From positions 124,001-188,000 of the forward strand of contig NZ_PJCF01000005.1 of assembly GCF_002835935.1 (NCBI RefSeq): a stretch of DNA of 64,000 nucleotides, given 5' to 3'. The position numbers and the translations under genes were made by a program. The notes below the pieces were generated by a model. That model saw nothing but the letters and a program-made list of their open reading frames with translations. It ran no database searches and was not told where the DNA came from. Source of the stretch: Paraglaciecola sp. MB-3u-78. GTDB taxonomy: Bacteria; Pseudomonadota; Gammaproteobacteria; Enterobacterales; Alteromonadaceae. Of the stretch, positions 63,860-64,000 are shown piece by piece (the first letter of the stretch is position 1; each line of letters opens with the position of its first letter).

Positions 63860-64000
63860 CTAACTGACACTTTTTTTATTGAAAGCCATGATAGCTAATA
63901 TAAAAAATATTACGGTAAATGACGCCAATATAACTATATGATGAACTACAGAGCCACCTGCATCCAGTGCAACTACTTTTAACGCCAATTGAGACAAATG
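63860..64000 (-). CDS. ABC-2-type permease, C-terminal end (partial)
   Basis: The frame is open to the right edge; 46 residues to a TAG at 63860-63862 are visible. It contains one membrane helix (HIVILASFTVIFFILAIMAF) and a short basic tail (NKKSVS), as at the end of ABC-2 permeases that precede DesKR-type pairs. Only the helix is direct evidence; the family is inferred from context. Confidence 0.55.
   Translation of the reverse strand, partial: HLSQLALKVVALDAGGSVVHHIVILASFTVIFFILAIMAFNKKSVS

Noticed and set aside
1-64000. CRISPR arrays, tRNA or rRNA genes
   Set aside because: No regularly spaced repeats and no cloverleaf or conserved rRNA segments were seen on either strand when reading through.

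Overview
The window looks like a chromosomal segment of a marine, probably cold-adapted gammaproteobacterium of the Alteromonadales (Paraglaciecola/Glaciecola-like). This rests on an ice-binding protein, a PEP-CTERM-like sorting tail with a VSAP core, an IS1634-type transposase remnant, TRAP transport, a CadC-type regulator with TPRs and the general AT-rich style; it is an inference from gene content, not a database result. No tRNA, rRNA or CRISPR array was seen.

Layout. 1-17.5 kb is an accessory region: the tail of a PEP-CTERM-like protein overlapping a stand-alone reverse transcriptase, an S9 peptidase, an ice-binding protein with 17-residue repeats, a LuxR-type regulator, decayed PAS and IS1634 fragments, a large DUF5666-like lipoprotein, an old-yellow-enzyme, a TPR protein with a CadC/ToxR-type regulator, and a membrane permease split into two ORFs. 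17.6-25.2 kb is a beta-oxidation-type set (acyl-CoA synthetase, thiolase, bifunctional hydratase/dehydrogenase, nitronate monooxygenase-like flavoprotein, enoyl-CoA hydratase, thioesterase) headed by two tandem 14-bp palindromes. 25.3-29.8 kb holds a FAD oxidoreductase and a complete TRAP transporter.

30.0-42.8 kb (minus strand) is a complete phenol/catechol meta-cleavage operon in the dmpKLMNOP-Q-B-C-D-E-F-G-H-I order: a six-component di-iron phenol hydroxylase, catechol 2,3-dioxygenase, both the hydrolytic and the oxalocrotonate branches, and the aldolase/acylating dehydrogenase pair that ends in pyruvate and acetyl-CoA. An extra two-TM protein with an antibiotic-biosynthesis-monooxygenase (ABM) domain sits between dmpH and dmpI. 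The divergent gene encodes a DmpR/XylR-type sigma54 activator.

Immediately downstream of the activator is a four-gene envelope module (YCF48-like lipoprotein, RND/MMPL transporter, DUF1302, DUF1329). It has a perfect sigma54 -24/-12 promoter and, about 105 bp upstream, a near-copy of the palindrome found upstream of dmpK. This is the strongest system-level observation in the window: an aromatic-responsive regulon joining catabolic genes with an RND/DUF1302/DUF1329 envelope machine. A decayed second ABM gene lies after it, so an ABM gene probably once ended both operons.

52-64 kb is mixed: a prephenate dehydratase with altered motifs, two ketopantoate-reductase homologues flanking a truncated HpcH/HpaI aldolase, a minimal mercury locus (merR, merC and a Cys-rich protein, no merA), a 234-bp MITE-like element with 28-bp inverted ends and 5-bp target duplication, a GST, IclR and LysR regulators, glutaryl-CoA dehydrogenase, and a DesK/DesR-like two-component system behind an ABC permease cut by the window edge.
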